From assembly GCA_902602185.1 (NCBI GenBank), contig CACKPV010000003.1, positions 1 through 64,000 of the forward strand: DNA of 64,000 nucleotides, in the 5' to 3' direction. Position 1 is the stretch's first letter. The number at the start of each line of letters is the position of its first letter. Source of the stretch: an uncultured SAR86 cluster bacterium. GTDB lineage: Bacteria; Pseudomonadota; Gammaproteobacteria; Magnimaribacterales; D2472. Positions 51,662-60,159 of the stretch are shown here, in pieces. A program made the position numbers and the translations under genes. Below the pieces are notes generated by a model. It did not search any database. It saw only the letters and a program-made list of their open reading frames with translations, and was not told the origin of the DNA.

Positions 51662-53155
51662 ATGAACAATCTTTTTAATAACAAAGACATAAACTTATCT
51701 TTGATAGGTATTCCCATTTTACTCTCAATTTCAATTTGTTTATATGTATTTTCAGATGTTACACAATCAATTAAGGTTTTAAAGTCAATCTATGAGAATG
51801 CTGCTTTACAACTTGAAAATGTCTTTGAAATTGGAGGATTTTTAATTTTTGTGTTCTTAGTTTTAATTTCTTTAATGCCAACTGCTAGCAAAAAAATTAA
51901 TATTGCAGATCGTCCTAAATTCAATAATATTGCCTGGTGTGGAATGATGTTTGCTGCTGGAATGGGAGCATCAATTTTATTTTTGTCACCTTTAGAATGG
52001 GCACATACTTACAATGCTTCTCCCTTTTTATTAGAATCTTCTGATCCACTATTATCGAAATATAGTCAATCATATCCTTTGTTTCATTGGGGGTTCATTG
52101 GTTGGGCTATATTTGCTTTACCAGCAGCTGCTTTTGCGTTTGGTTTATTAAATAAATCAGATATGCCTTTAACAATAAGTGCTTTATTGATTAAAGAATC
52201 AACTCCAATAAAAAAAATCATAAAAGTTTTAATTGATATGACCTGTATTCTTGCAATCCTTGCCGGAGCAGGAGTTGGGATGGGAGTAGCCTTCCCAATG
52301 ATTGCGGAATTGCTGTCATATCTCTTTGGATTTTCAAATAATTATTTATTCGAATTGTTTATCCTTCTAATATGCCTGTCTATTTTTGGTACTAGTGTTT
52401 ATCTTGGTTTATCTCAGGGAATAAAAAGGTTGAGTAATATCAATATTTTTTTAGTATCTGCTCTTCTTTTAACCGTTTTTATTGTTGGCCCTACAGCCTT
52501 CATAATAAAAAATGCTTTATCCTCATCAACTTTTATGATGACTCAATTCATTGAAATGAGTTTTCAATCAACCAGTAAATTTGCTCAATCATGGACTGTA
52601 TTTTATTGGGCTTGGTGGATGGCCCTTGCTCCTTTTATTGGAACTTTCTTAATTCAAATATCGAATGGAAAAACTATTAGACAACTTATTCTGGGGACAA
52701 TATTTATTGGCTCATTTGCTTCATTTATGCATTTTTATGTATTAGGCGGTTTGACTTCATTTTTTTTTGAAGAAGGAATTATGGATGTACCTTCACTAGT
52801 CAAGAATAATCCTAATGAAGTAATAATTTTGCAAATGCTTAAAGAACTCCCACTAAGCTCTATATTAATAGGAATGTATGCATTAATAGCTATCATATTT
52901 GTGTGTACCACTTACGATTCATGCTCTTATGTATTGGCATCAATTGCAACAAATAAAAGTAGCAAACAACCACCAAAGGTTTTAAGGTTAATTTTTGCCG
53001 GAATTTTAGTTATCCAACCTGGGATAATCATGTTTCTTGAAGGAATTGATAGCATAAAATATATTTTAGTGATTTCATCGATTCCCTTACTTTTTGTTTT
53101 TATAGTGTTAATTTTAAATATGATTATCAATGTTTATAGAAACCAAATCAGCTGA
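51662..53155 (+). CDS. BCCT-family betaine/choline/carnitine transporter
   Basis: Sodium- or proton-coupled transporter for trimethylammonium compounds. Twelve helices are evident; family regions are GMMFAAGMGASILFLSPLEW and the tryptophan-rich WTVFYWAWWMALAPFIGTFL with the substrate box. 497 residues, without the long regulatory C-terminus of BetP. The substrate cannot be told from sequence. It overlaps the next gene by 26 bases. Confidence 0.9.
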   Translation: MNNLFNNKDINLSLIGIPILLSISICLYVFSDVTQSIKVLKSIYENAALQLENVFEIGGFLIFVFLVLISLMPTASKKINIADRPKFNNIAWCGMMFAAGMGASILFLSPLEWAHTYNASPFLLESSDPLLSKYSQSYPLFHWGFIGWAIFALPAAAFAFGLLNKSDMPLTISALLIKESTPIKKIIKVLIDMTCILAILAGAGVGMGVAFPMIAELLSYLFGFSNNYLFELFILLICLSIFGTSVYLGLSQGIKRLSNINIFLVSALLLTVFIVGPTAFIIKNALSSSTFMMTQFIEMSFQSTSKFAQSWTVFYWAWWMALAPFIGTFLIQISNGKTIRQLILGTIFIGSFASFMHFYVLGGLTSFFFEEGIMDVPSLVKNNPNEVIILQMLKELPLSSILIGMYALIAIIFVCTTYDSCSYVLASIATNKSSKQPPKVLRLIFAGILVIQPGIIMFLEGIDSIKYILVISSIPLLFVFIVLILNMIINVYRNQIS

Positions 53156-54011
53156 AGCCTTTTGTTTCAATCTTAATTCAATTGATATGTCAAAGGACAC
53201 AGTATTGTTTATTGCTGGTGCTGGTATGGATCATAGAATTGTAAGAAATATTGAAATAGATAAAGAAATATTCAACCCTATCATCAGTATTGATCTTCCA
53301 GGGCATGGTAATTCACCACCCAAAGAGATTTCTAGTATTGAATCATATGGAGATTTCATCTGTGAAGTAGTTAGTGAGTTGAATCTTAAAAACTTTCATA
53401 TTTGTGGACATAGCATGGGTGGTTTGATTGCTCTAAATATTGCATCCAATAATTTATCAGGACAAAAATCTACTTCTTTAATAAATTGTTTATATCCATT
53501 ATTTGTTGGATCAGCTTTGTTAGATGACTCGATTAGAAATCTTGATGCAGCAACAGAGTTTATGACTAAGTATGGTGTTCATAAAATACCATCAAAAAGT
53601 AGTAGTACTAAGAGTTTTGGGGTTTTAGGGAGTAGTTTTTATAAGAAAAATGATGGTTTAGTAAATTCACCATATGGTTCCAAGAAGATAAAAAATAATC
53701 CTGATGAAGAAGTAAATCTTTTTCCATTGAAGAAATTATTTAATCAAGTCACCAAAAAGATTATGTTTGTTGATTTGAATGCATGTAAAAAATATAGAAT
53801 GGATACAAAAGAGTTGAAAAAGATAGATAACTTAGTCCTCCTAGCTGGTGAACATGATAAGTTAGCTCCTTTAGAAAAAATTATGGAAATGGAATCTTTA
53901 TTTAAAGAATGCAAGATAAAAAAAATGGAAAATGTAGGACATTTTCCATTTTTTGAAGATCCAAAAGGATTTAGTAAAAGTTTAAATACTATACTTAAAA
54001 CTTATATCTAA
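53130..54011 (+). CDS. Alpha/beta hydrolase
   Basis: Serine hydrolase fold. Nucleophile elbow CGHSMGGLIAL, acid in LLAGEHDKLAP, and His in ENVGHFPFFEDP. No signal peptide. 293 residues. It overlaps the BCCT gene by 26 bases, suggesting co-expression, and converges on the TonB receptor with a 17-base overlap. Substrate unknown. Confidence 0.85.
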   Translation: MFIETKSAEAFCFNLNSIDMSKDTVLFIAGAGMDHRIVRNIEIDKEIFNPIISIDLPGHGNSPPKEISSIESYGDFICEVVSELNLKNFHICGHSMGGLIALNIASNNLSGQKSTSLINCLYPLFVGSALLDDSIRNLDAATEFMTKYGVHKIPSKSSSTKSFGVLGSSFYKKNDGLVNSPYGSKKIKNNPDEEVNLFPLKKLFNQVTKKIMFVDLNACKKYRMDTKELKKIDNLVLLAGEHDKLAPLEKIMEMESLFKECKIKKMENVGHFPFFEDPKGFSKSLNTILKTYI

Positions 54012-56346
54012 CTCTTACTCCAATAACTCTTGGTTGACCACTAGTTTTTCTATACTCACTAAAGTCATCGTAAAGACCTAAAACAGGATCAGTGTCGTTA
54101 ACATTTCTTATAAACAACTCTGCAGTTGTTCCTGACTGAAAATCAACTCCAAGTCTTGTATTCATTAAAGAATAAGAAGGCATGGACAAAGAGTTGCCAT
54201 CATCTGCCCATCGATCACCTGTGTAGTTATAGTCCAAACCAAAGTAAGCAGGAAGACCGGCAATTACAAAATCCTTATCCAGAGTTATAACTAATCTTTT
54301 CTCAGGAACATAAGCCAACCTATTTCCCTTTGAAGCTACTAAGTCTCCGCCTATATCAAAGGTATCATTATCCACAGTAGGGTCATTGAAATTTGCAAGT
54401 ATTGACATACTCATTGAGTCAGATAAATTGAAATAAGATTCAATTTCAGCACCTTGAATAGTTGCCTCACCCACATTATCAACATAAGCAACAGTTAGAT
54501 AATCATAAACATATCGTGTTGCTTGATAATCTTCCCAATTCATTGAATAGAAAAGTCCATTTAAGACAACATCACCATCAGCTAGGGTTGATTTAAAACC
54601 TACTTCCATATTTTTTAATAAATCAGATGTATAGGTATCTGGAACCAACTCAGCAGTGTTGCCAGTTGTTCTATTAATCCCACTGGGTCTAAAACCCTCA
54701 GAGTAGGTTGCATAGAGCATAAGATTATCACTTGGTCGATGAGCAATGTTAAATCTTGGAGCAACACCCTCATCACCAAAATTATAAGATTCCGTCCTAC
54801 CAACAAATCCTAAGTTTGGATCAGTCTGTGCATACCCAAAATAGCCGTCAGTAGCATGAAAATTATTTTTAGTATCATATTTTCTAAAGCCGACTGTTAG
54901 GTCAGTTTTATCACTTGCAGGAATTGTAACTTCACCAAATATAGCTTTCTGTTCATCTTCTCTGACATTATCTTGTCCCCACCAACGGTTATCGACAACG
55001 GTTAAAGAAGGTGATAATTGACCAAGAAAATCATAGAAAGTCTGATATTCATGATCATTTGTTTCAAAGAATGCACCTAAAATCCATTGATATCCTGAAT
55101 CAGTGGTTGATTGGATTCTAAACTCATTACTATTTCTTTTGAAATCATCAAATTGTGTATAGAAAACTCTAGGATCTGTTGAAGCATAATAATCATAGTC
55201 ATAATAATATGCAGCATAGTAATCGTACCCAAAATAATAAACATATTGTGTGTAGTCATAAGTGTAAGCAATATCTCTGTCAAACATTGAACTAGTAAAA
55301 GTAAAATCAATACTTTCAGTTAATGATCCAGACATTGTCAGTGATGCCTGAGAAAATTCATCATCAAAAGTCTCAGGCGTATATCTTGAAACTTTTCTTG
55401 CTCCCTCATTGATGTCAGCTTCCCAAGAACCATCGGAATGATAATCTTGCTCAAGGAATGACAAATCAAAAGTAATACCATTTTCTGTTTCAGTAGCAAA
55501 ACGTACTCTATATCCTGACTTGTCACTAGAGTTGTAGTCTTCTCTCAGATCAATATAGTCAGCATTTGAATGAGTGCCTAAATAGGTGAAGTTTTGAGTT
55601 GTTGCCACATTGTCTAACCATCCTCCAGTATGCAGGTCATATGCACTTATTCTCACAGCAGATCTATCACCTAAAGGAAGATTGACAAATGATTCAAAAG
55701 ATCTATCCGAATCACCATCATGGATATCACCATATTCAACATCCACACCAAATTCTGTTCCATCCACACTTGGTTTTTTGGTAATGATCTTAACAGTACC
55801 TGCTTGAGAGGAAGATCCATAAAGTGTGCCTTGAGGCCCTGTAAGAATTTCTACTCTTTCAATATCATAAATATGGAGGTCGGGGTTACCACCAATTGTA
55901 GATAGAGGTTGATCATCTATATATAGAGCAGTTGAAGCTTGTGCTCCTGCCCTATTCCCAAATCCACCATCGGAAACACCTCTGGCATAGAAATAAGAAT
56001 TTCCACTTCCACTGTCATCAACAATCAGAGAAGGTGATAAATTAGCAATATCACGAAAATCCTTAACATTCTTTGCTTCAAGTTGTTCTGAAGTAATAGC
56101 TTGGACACTTAAAGGTAAGTCTTGAGCATTAGATTCTCTTTTAGTGGCAGTGACTACAACCTCCTCAACACCCTCATCTTCTTGCGCAATGAGTTTTGTG
56201 GGTTGGGAAAAACCAAGACCAATTGCTAATGCACCTAAATATGACATCGCAAAGCGGTTTTCAGCAAAAATTTCCTGAAGAAGCTTGGTTAAAGGATCAA
56301 CCTTTTTATGAAACAGTGGTTTTAATACGATTTTTTTATTTTTCAA
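53995..56346 (-). CDS. TonB-dependent outer-membrane receptor
   Basis: About 783 residues. After a long positively charged start and signal-like helix, a TonB box (EEVVVTATKRE), a plug domain (YIDDQPLS, RVEILTGPQGTLYGSSSQAGTV), and a barrel ending in GVRVRYKF are present. The ORF track starts at TTG 56361, but a second TTG at 56346 lies six bases after AGGGGA and is the better start. Around residues 350-395 there is a tyrosine-rich loop. Ligand unknown; neighbours are hydrolases. Confidence 0.92.
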   Translation of the reverse strand: MKNKKIVLKPLFHKKVDPLTKLLQEIFAENRFAMSYLGALAIGLGFSQPTKLIAQEDEGVEEVVVTATKRESNAQDLPLSVQAITSEQLEAKNVKDFRDIANLSPSLIVDDSGSGNSYFYARGVSDGGFGNRAGAQASTALYIDDQPLSTIGGNPDLHIYDIERVEILTGPQGTLYGSSSQAGTVKIITKKPSVDGTEFGVDVEYGDIHDGDSDRSFESFVNLPLGDRSAVRISAYDLHTGGWLDNVATTQNFTYLGTHSNADYIDLREDYNSSDKSGYRVRFATETENGITFDLSFLEQDYHSDGSWEADINEGARKVSRYTPETFDDEFSQASLTMSGSLTESIDFTFTSSMFDRDIAYTYDYTQYVYYFGYDYYAAYYYDYDYYASTDPRVFYTQFDDFKRNSNEFRIQSTTDSGYQWILGAFFETNDHEYQTFYDFLGQLSPSLTVVDNRWWGQDNVREDEQKAIFGEVTIPASDKTDLTVGFRKYDTKNNFHATDGYFGYAQTDPNLGFVGRTESYNFGDEGVAPRFNIAHRPSDNLMLYATYSEGFRPSGINRTTGNTAELVPDTYTSDLLKNMEVGFKSTLADGDVVLNGLFYSMNWEDYQATRYVYDYLTVAYVDNVGEATIQGAEIESYFNLSDSMSMSILANFNDPTVDNDTFDIGGDLVASKGNRLAYVPEKRLVITLDKDFVIAGLPAYFGLDYNYTGDRWADDGNSLSMPSYSLMNTRLGVDFQSGTTAELFIRNVNDTDPVLGLYDDFSEYRKTSGQPRVIGVRVRYKF

Positions 56347-56377
56347 TTTAATTCCCCTCAATAATTAGAACATACTT

Positions 56378-56399
56378 AATCATGCAAAAATGCATGATT
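56378..56399. repeat. 22-base perfect palindrome in the receptor leader
   Basis: AATCATGCA, four A, TGCATGATT: nine-base perfect arms. It lies between the candidate promoter and the receptor start, about 16 bases from the ORF. It may be a repressor operator or an RNA hairpin in the leader; no T run follows, so it does not look like a terminator. Confidence 0.75.
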
Positions 56400-56411
56400 T
56401 AGTCATAATTT

Positions 56412-56439
56412 AGTATATCACCATGCGGAAATAAGTAAA
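56412..56439 (-). promoter_or_regulatory. Candidate sigma-70 promoter of the TonB receptor
   Basis: On the minus strand: TTTACT, 16 bases, TATACT, about 65 bases upstream of the start codon. The predicted start point is just before the palindrome at 56378-56399. The spacing is acceptable and the position fits the only gap on this strand. Confidence 0.5.
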
Positions 56440-56456
56440 AATCTAGAAAAATAAAT

Positions 56457-57506
56457 TTAAAGGGAAAATAATCTTTCTAAAAGAAAAAATGTGCCCCATA
56501 CTTCAGACTCCTGTTCACAATTGGGATATATAATTTCGGGCTGAGCGTCAGTTTTACAGTATCCTATTTGGAAATATGAACTTTCTCCAGTTGCAGGATT
56601 ATATCCAGTTTCAGGCCACATATGATCTGCATCTAGATTCAAAATAGAAAGGATTTGTTTACCTCCTTTGCATCCCGAATACCTGGTTACAACAAATCTT
56701 TCTAAATTTGAATATTCATTGGAACTCGATAAATCACATTCGAATTTTGTTGACCACTCATCAATAGTATTTTGCATCGGCTCATAAAAGTAGCCGTCTT
56801 GAGATCTAATATTTATTGGGGGAACGGTCTTGTCATGGAACGAACCATACATTAAGAAACTAACTGGTTTTGCAGGAATACAACTATTTCCAAGCATTTG
56901 CATTCCATTTACACTCATTACCCCTGTGACTACATCTGGATATTCGCACCCAAAAGCTTGAGCAAACATTCCTCCGTTGCTGTTACCAACAACATACACA
57001 TCTTCTACTATGAATTCTTCTTGCATATTTTGAATAACCTTTGCAACAAAACCAAGATCGTTACTACAAGAAGCCCAAGCACATCTGGATGGATTCTCGC
57101 AGTTTTTAAAATAGGGATAAGGAAATCTTTTTGTATCAACATCGCAAGTTTCTCCAGTTGATGATGATTTTGAAAATGATTGTGAACCTGCATTGTCATT
57201 AAAAGATGAAAAGAAAAAATCATTGTCATAAAAATAACTACCTTGTGGATAAACTGCCAGAAAATTGAATTTATCTGCAGCTTTATTAAAACCCCCTGTT
57301 ACCTCATCCTCAAATGCCGATGCAGTTCCACTATAACCATGAACCCCAACAACAAGATTAATTGGTTTACTTGCATCAAAATTTTTTGGTTTATATAAAA
57401 GATAGCTTCTATCACTACCCTCAAATTGAAGATTGATTTGCTGCATTCCTGCAGCAAGATTCACGCAGAGAACATAAGCTAAAAAATGAAATAATTGTTT
57501 ATACAT
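56457..57506 (-). CDS. Secreted PHB-depolymerase/feruloyl-esterase-like hydrolase
   Basis: Signal peptide (FLAYVLCVNLAAG) then an alpha/beta hydrolase of the PHB-esterase/LpqC type. Oxyanion region GVHGYSGTAS, AVYPQGS, Ser in VGNSNGGMF, Asp in GSFHDKTVPP, His in DADHMWPETG. Several cysteines (CENPSRCAWASC) suggest disulfides, consistent with export. 349 residues. The start overlaps the end of the lipase-like gene by eight bases. Natural substrate uncertain: polyester, aryl ester or lipid. Confidence 0.82.
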   Translation of the reverse strand: MYKQLFHFLAYVLCVNLAAGMQQINLQFEGSDRSYLLYKPKNFDASKPINLVVGVHGYSGTASAFEDEVTGGFNKAADKFNFLAVYPQGSYFYDNDFFFSSFNDNAGSQSFSKSSSTGETCDVDTKRFPYPYFKNCENPSRCAWASCSNDLGFVAKVIQNMQEEFIVEDVYVVGNSNGGMFAQAFGCEYPDVVTGVMSVNGMQMLGNSCIPAKPVSFLMYGSFHDKTVPPINIRSQDGYFYEPMQNTIDEWSTKFECDLSSSNEYSNLERFVVTRYSGCKGGKQILSILNLDADHMWPETGYNPATGESSYFQIGYCKTDAQPEIIYPNCEQESEVWGTFFLLERLFSL

Positions 57507-58368
57507 GTTTTAAAATAAACCTAGTGATTATAGAGTAAGCTTCTTCTTTTTTTACTCCACTTAAAACCTCATGCCTTTCATTTTCGATTATATAACATTC
57601 GGTTTTTTTGTAGAATTTCTGTAAAAAAATATTTAATTGATGGACACCCTCACCGAAGCCTCCGACTGGGTCATTATTTCCTGAAATCAACATCAATGGT
57701 ATTTGTGAAGAAAAATTAGTGTAGTTCCCCTCATCGAAAATTTCAATCATCCCATATGCAAAGTCGTTCCATAATCCCAGAGTTTTTTTAAATCCACATA
57801 AAGGATCGTCAACATAATCATCAACATTCAATGGGTCTGAGGAAATCCAATCACTTGGGGTTCTATTAGGTGCAAATTTTTTGTTATATGCTCCAATCGT
57901 TAGTCTCTCCAGTAAATTACTTTCAGATTGATTACCATAGAAAAAAATTAAAAAACTTGTCAGAGTTTTAATAAATTTTGCAAGAAATGTGTTTAATTTA
58001 TTTGAGCCACTAAGAATTACTCCATCAACTTCAAGACCTTTAAGCATAGCTGAAATTGCAATCCAGGAACCCATACTGTGAGCAAATAAAATGTGCTTAG
58101 AATTTGGGAATTCAGTTTTTCCATTAATAATTACTTCTTGAAGATCATTTACTACTTTTACCCAACCATTTTTATTAGCAAAATGACCCTGTAATTTTCC
58201 TTTTTTTATCTGTTCACCATGGCCTCTATGATCGTAAGCAATTACATGGAAATTATCTTGATTTAACTTTTGAATAAACCATTTATATCTTCCCATATGC
58301 TCAGCCATACCATGAGTAATATAAATAATAGCTCTTGGAGTTTCATTGATTGATAAGAATTTTTTCAC
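57499..58368 (-). CDS. Monoacylglycerol-lipase-like hydrolase
   Basis: Hydrolase_4 (lysophospholipase/MGL) family. ITHGMAEHMGRY and YDHRGHGEQ are hallmark segments, the nucleophile is in FAHSMGSWIAI, the acid in ISGNNDPVGG, and the His in NERHEVLSG. No signal peptide, so probably cytoplasmic. 289 residues. First gene of the minus-strand run that continues with the secreted esterase and the TonB receptor. Confidence 0.86.
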   Translation of the reverse strand: MKKFLSINETPRAIIYITHGMAEHMGRYKWFIQKLNQDNFHVIAYDHRGHGEQIKKGKLQGHFANKNGWVKVVNDLQEVIINGKTEFPNSKHILFAHSMGSWIAISAMLKGLEVDGVILSGSNKLNTFLAKFIKTLTSFLIFFYGNQSESNLLERLTIGAYNKKFAPNRTPSDWISSDPLNVDDYVDDPLCGFKKTLGLWNDFAYGMIEIFDEGNYTNFSSQIPLMLISGNNDPVGGFGEGVHQLNIFLQKFYKKTECYIIENERHEVLSGVKKEEAYSIITRFILKHV

Positions 58369-58401
58369 AAATTGATATTAGTTTTATAAAAATTCATAAT
58401 T

Positions 58402-58407
58402 TATAAT
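58402..58407 (+). promoter_or_regulatory. Possible -10 element for the KAS III-like gene
   Basis: TATAAT about 35 bases before the ATG in the 74-base divergent gap. No well-spaced -35 is seen (TTGATA at 58372 is 24 bases away). Weak support in AT-rich sequence. Confidence 0.3.
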
Positions 58408-58442
58408 AGTGATGTTCATAACACATTAACATTAAAAAAAGA

Positions 58443-59558
58443 ATGAAAGAAATTTTTATCACTGGAACAGGATTTTGGAAACCAGATGAGATTGTAACGA
58501 ATGATGAGATAGTCAATTCATACAATGCATATGTTGATAAATTTAATGAAGAATTTAAGGCTGAAATTGCTTCTGGACAAAAAAGTGAATTATCTTACTC
58601 AAGTTCTGAATTTATTGAAAAAGCATCTGGTATCAAAACACGGTATATTTTAGATAAAAAAAATGTGTTAGATCCCAATGTGATGAAACCAACTACACCT
58701 GCCGAACTTGCTTCTAATCAATCTCTGTTGGCAGAAATATCAATAATTGCTGCCAAAAAAGCTATGGAGGCTGCAAAAATTAATGCATCAGAGATCGATG
58801 CGGTCATAATGGGTACTTCTCATTCGGCAAGAAACTATCCAGCCATTGCAATTGAAGTCCAAGAGGAGTTGGGTATAGCTGGATATGGTTATGACATGCT
58901 CGTTGGGTGTTCATCTACAACATTTGCAATTAGTAATGCTTTCAGTGATATATCCTCAGGGTTAGCAAACAATGTTTTGGTAATTAATCCGGAACTTACC
59001 TCACCAGCTAATGATTTCACTCTACGAGACAGTCATTTTATTTTTGGGGATGCCTGTGTTGCAACAATTGTTCAATCACAAGCAATAAATGACCAAAGCT
59101 TTAAAATTTTGAACCGAAAATTGGTAACTCAGTTTTCAAATAACATACGCAGTGACTTTAGCTATATGAATAGAACTGATCAACTCGACCGTGATGATGA
59201 TGAACTATTATTTCGTCAAAATGGAAGAAGTGTATTTAAAGAAGTGTGTCCGATGGTTGTAACAATAATTAATCAACAACTTAGTGATATGAATATAGAT
59301 ATTTGTGATATTAAAAGATTATGGTTACATCAAGCTAATGGAAATATGATTAGTTATGTAGCAAAAAAACTATATGGTGATAATTACGATGAAAAATTAG
59401 CGCCCATGATATTGGCAGAATATGGAAATGTTGCATCTGCTGGTTCTGTTATAGCTTTTAATCAAACAAGTGATGATTTTATTTCTGGTGATAAAGGTGT
59501 GATATGCTCTTTCGGAGCTGGCTATTCAATATGCTCACTTGTAGTTGAAAAGGTTTAA
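58443..59558 (+). CDS. Beta-ketoacyl synthase III-like (FabH-like) protein
   Basis: Thiolase-fold condensing enzyme. The Cys-His-Asn triad is seen in LVGCSSTTFAIS, LWLHQANGNMI and EYGNVASAGS. At 371 residues it is longer than housekeeping FabH (about 320), with an inserted N-terminal stretch (FIEKASGIKTRYILDKKNVLDP), a form found in many gammaproteobacteria as a FabH paralogue. Likely starts fatty-acid or other acyl chains. A tiny gene and tspO follow. Confidence 0.85.
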   Translation: MKEIFITGTGFWKPDEIVTNDEIVNSYNAYVDKFNEEFKAEIASGQKSELSYSSSEFIEKASGIKTRYILDKKNVLDPNVMKPTTPAELASNQSLLAEISIIAAKKAMEAAKINASEIDAVIMGTSHSARNYPAIAIEVQEELGIAGYGYDMLVGCSSTTFAISNAFSDISSGLANNVLVINPELTSPANDFTLRDSHFIFGDACVATIVQSQAINDQSFKILNRKLVTQFSNNIRSDFSYMNRTDQLDRDDDELLFRQNGRSVFKEVCPMVVTIINQQLSDMNIDICDIKRLWLHQANGNMISYVAKKLYGDNYDEKLAPMILAEYGNVASAGSVIAFNQTSDDFISGDKGVICSFGAGYSICSLVVEKV

Positions 59559-59560
59559 TA

Positions 59561-59707
59561 ATGTTAGGTTTGGATTTATCAATAACAATTTTTATAGTTA
59601 CTTTTGCATTAATGGCTCTCTACATTTTTAACGAAGCACAGCCGAAGGGTTCTAAATTCTCCTCAAACATATCCGAAATATTGAGAAGATTCTTCCGCAG
59701 AAGATGA
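59561..59707 (+). CDS. Unlisted 48-residue membrane protein
   Basis: Too short for the ORF track. One hydrophobic helix (LSITIFIVTFALMALYIF) is followed by a basic tail ending ILRRFFRRR. It starts two bases after the KAS III stop and its TGA overlaps the tspO ATG (ATGA), so it is coupled on both sides, the main reason to think it real. Function unknown. Confidence 0.65.
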   Translation: MLGLDLSITIFIVTFALMALYIFNEAQPKGSKFSSNISEILRRFFRRR

Positions 59708-60159
59708 TAAATAAATTATTGTTATGTATAGCGGTAGTTATTGCTGCCGCAATTGGTGCATTTGGTTCAATTGATTCAGGGTCTGATACCTGGTACCAGT
59801 CATTACAAAGAAGTATTCTTACTCCACCTGACTTTATTTTTGGAATTATTTGGCCAATTCTTTACGCTTTTATGATTGTGTTTGTCATAATTGGAGCTTC
59901 TTATAATTCTTTTTCTAATATCTATAAAACTTTTGTTGCTCAGTTACTTCTTAATGCAGCTTGGCCTTGGTTATTTTTTACTTATCACCTTCCAAAAGTT
60001 GCATTAATCAACATAGTCATCCTTGTTGTCCTAAATGCAAGAATTGTTAAGATCATTTGCCATGATTTTAGAGATATATATGGGTACCTGCATGTACCCT
60101 ATTTGCTCTGGCTGATGTTTGCTGCTTATTTAAATTTAATTATAGTTATATCAAATTAA
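59704..60159 (+). CDS. tspO: TspO/MBR-family membrane protein
   Basis: Five-helix tryptophan-rich protein that binds porphyrins and related ligands in characterised members. Visible family residues: DTWYQSL, LTPPDFIFGIIWPILY, LLLNAAWPWLFF and PYLLWLMFAAYLN. 151 residues. It overlaps the 48-residue gene upstream and converges on the nucleoside transporter with a 14-base overlap. Confidence 0.9.
   Translation: MINKLLLCIAVVIAAAIGAFGSIDSGSDTWYQSLQRSILTPPDFIFGIIWPILYAFMIVFVIIGASYNSFSNIYKTFVAQLLLNAAWPWLFFTYHLPKVALINIVILVVLNARIVKIICHDFRDIYGYLHVPYLLWLMFAAYLNLIIVISN

Noticed and set aside
54615-55526. Several minus-strand ORFs within the TonB receptor
   Set aside because: They are alternative frames of the receptor gene with low-complexity hydrophobic translations.
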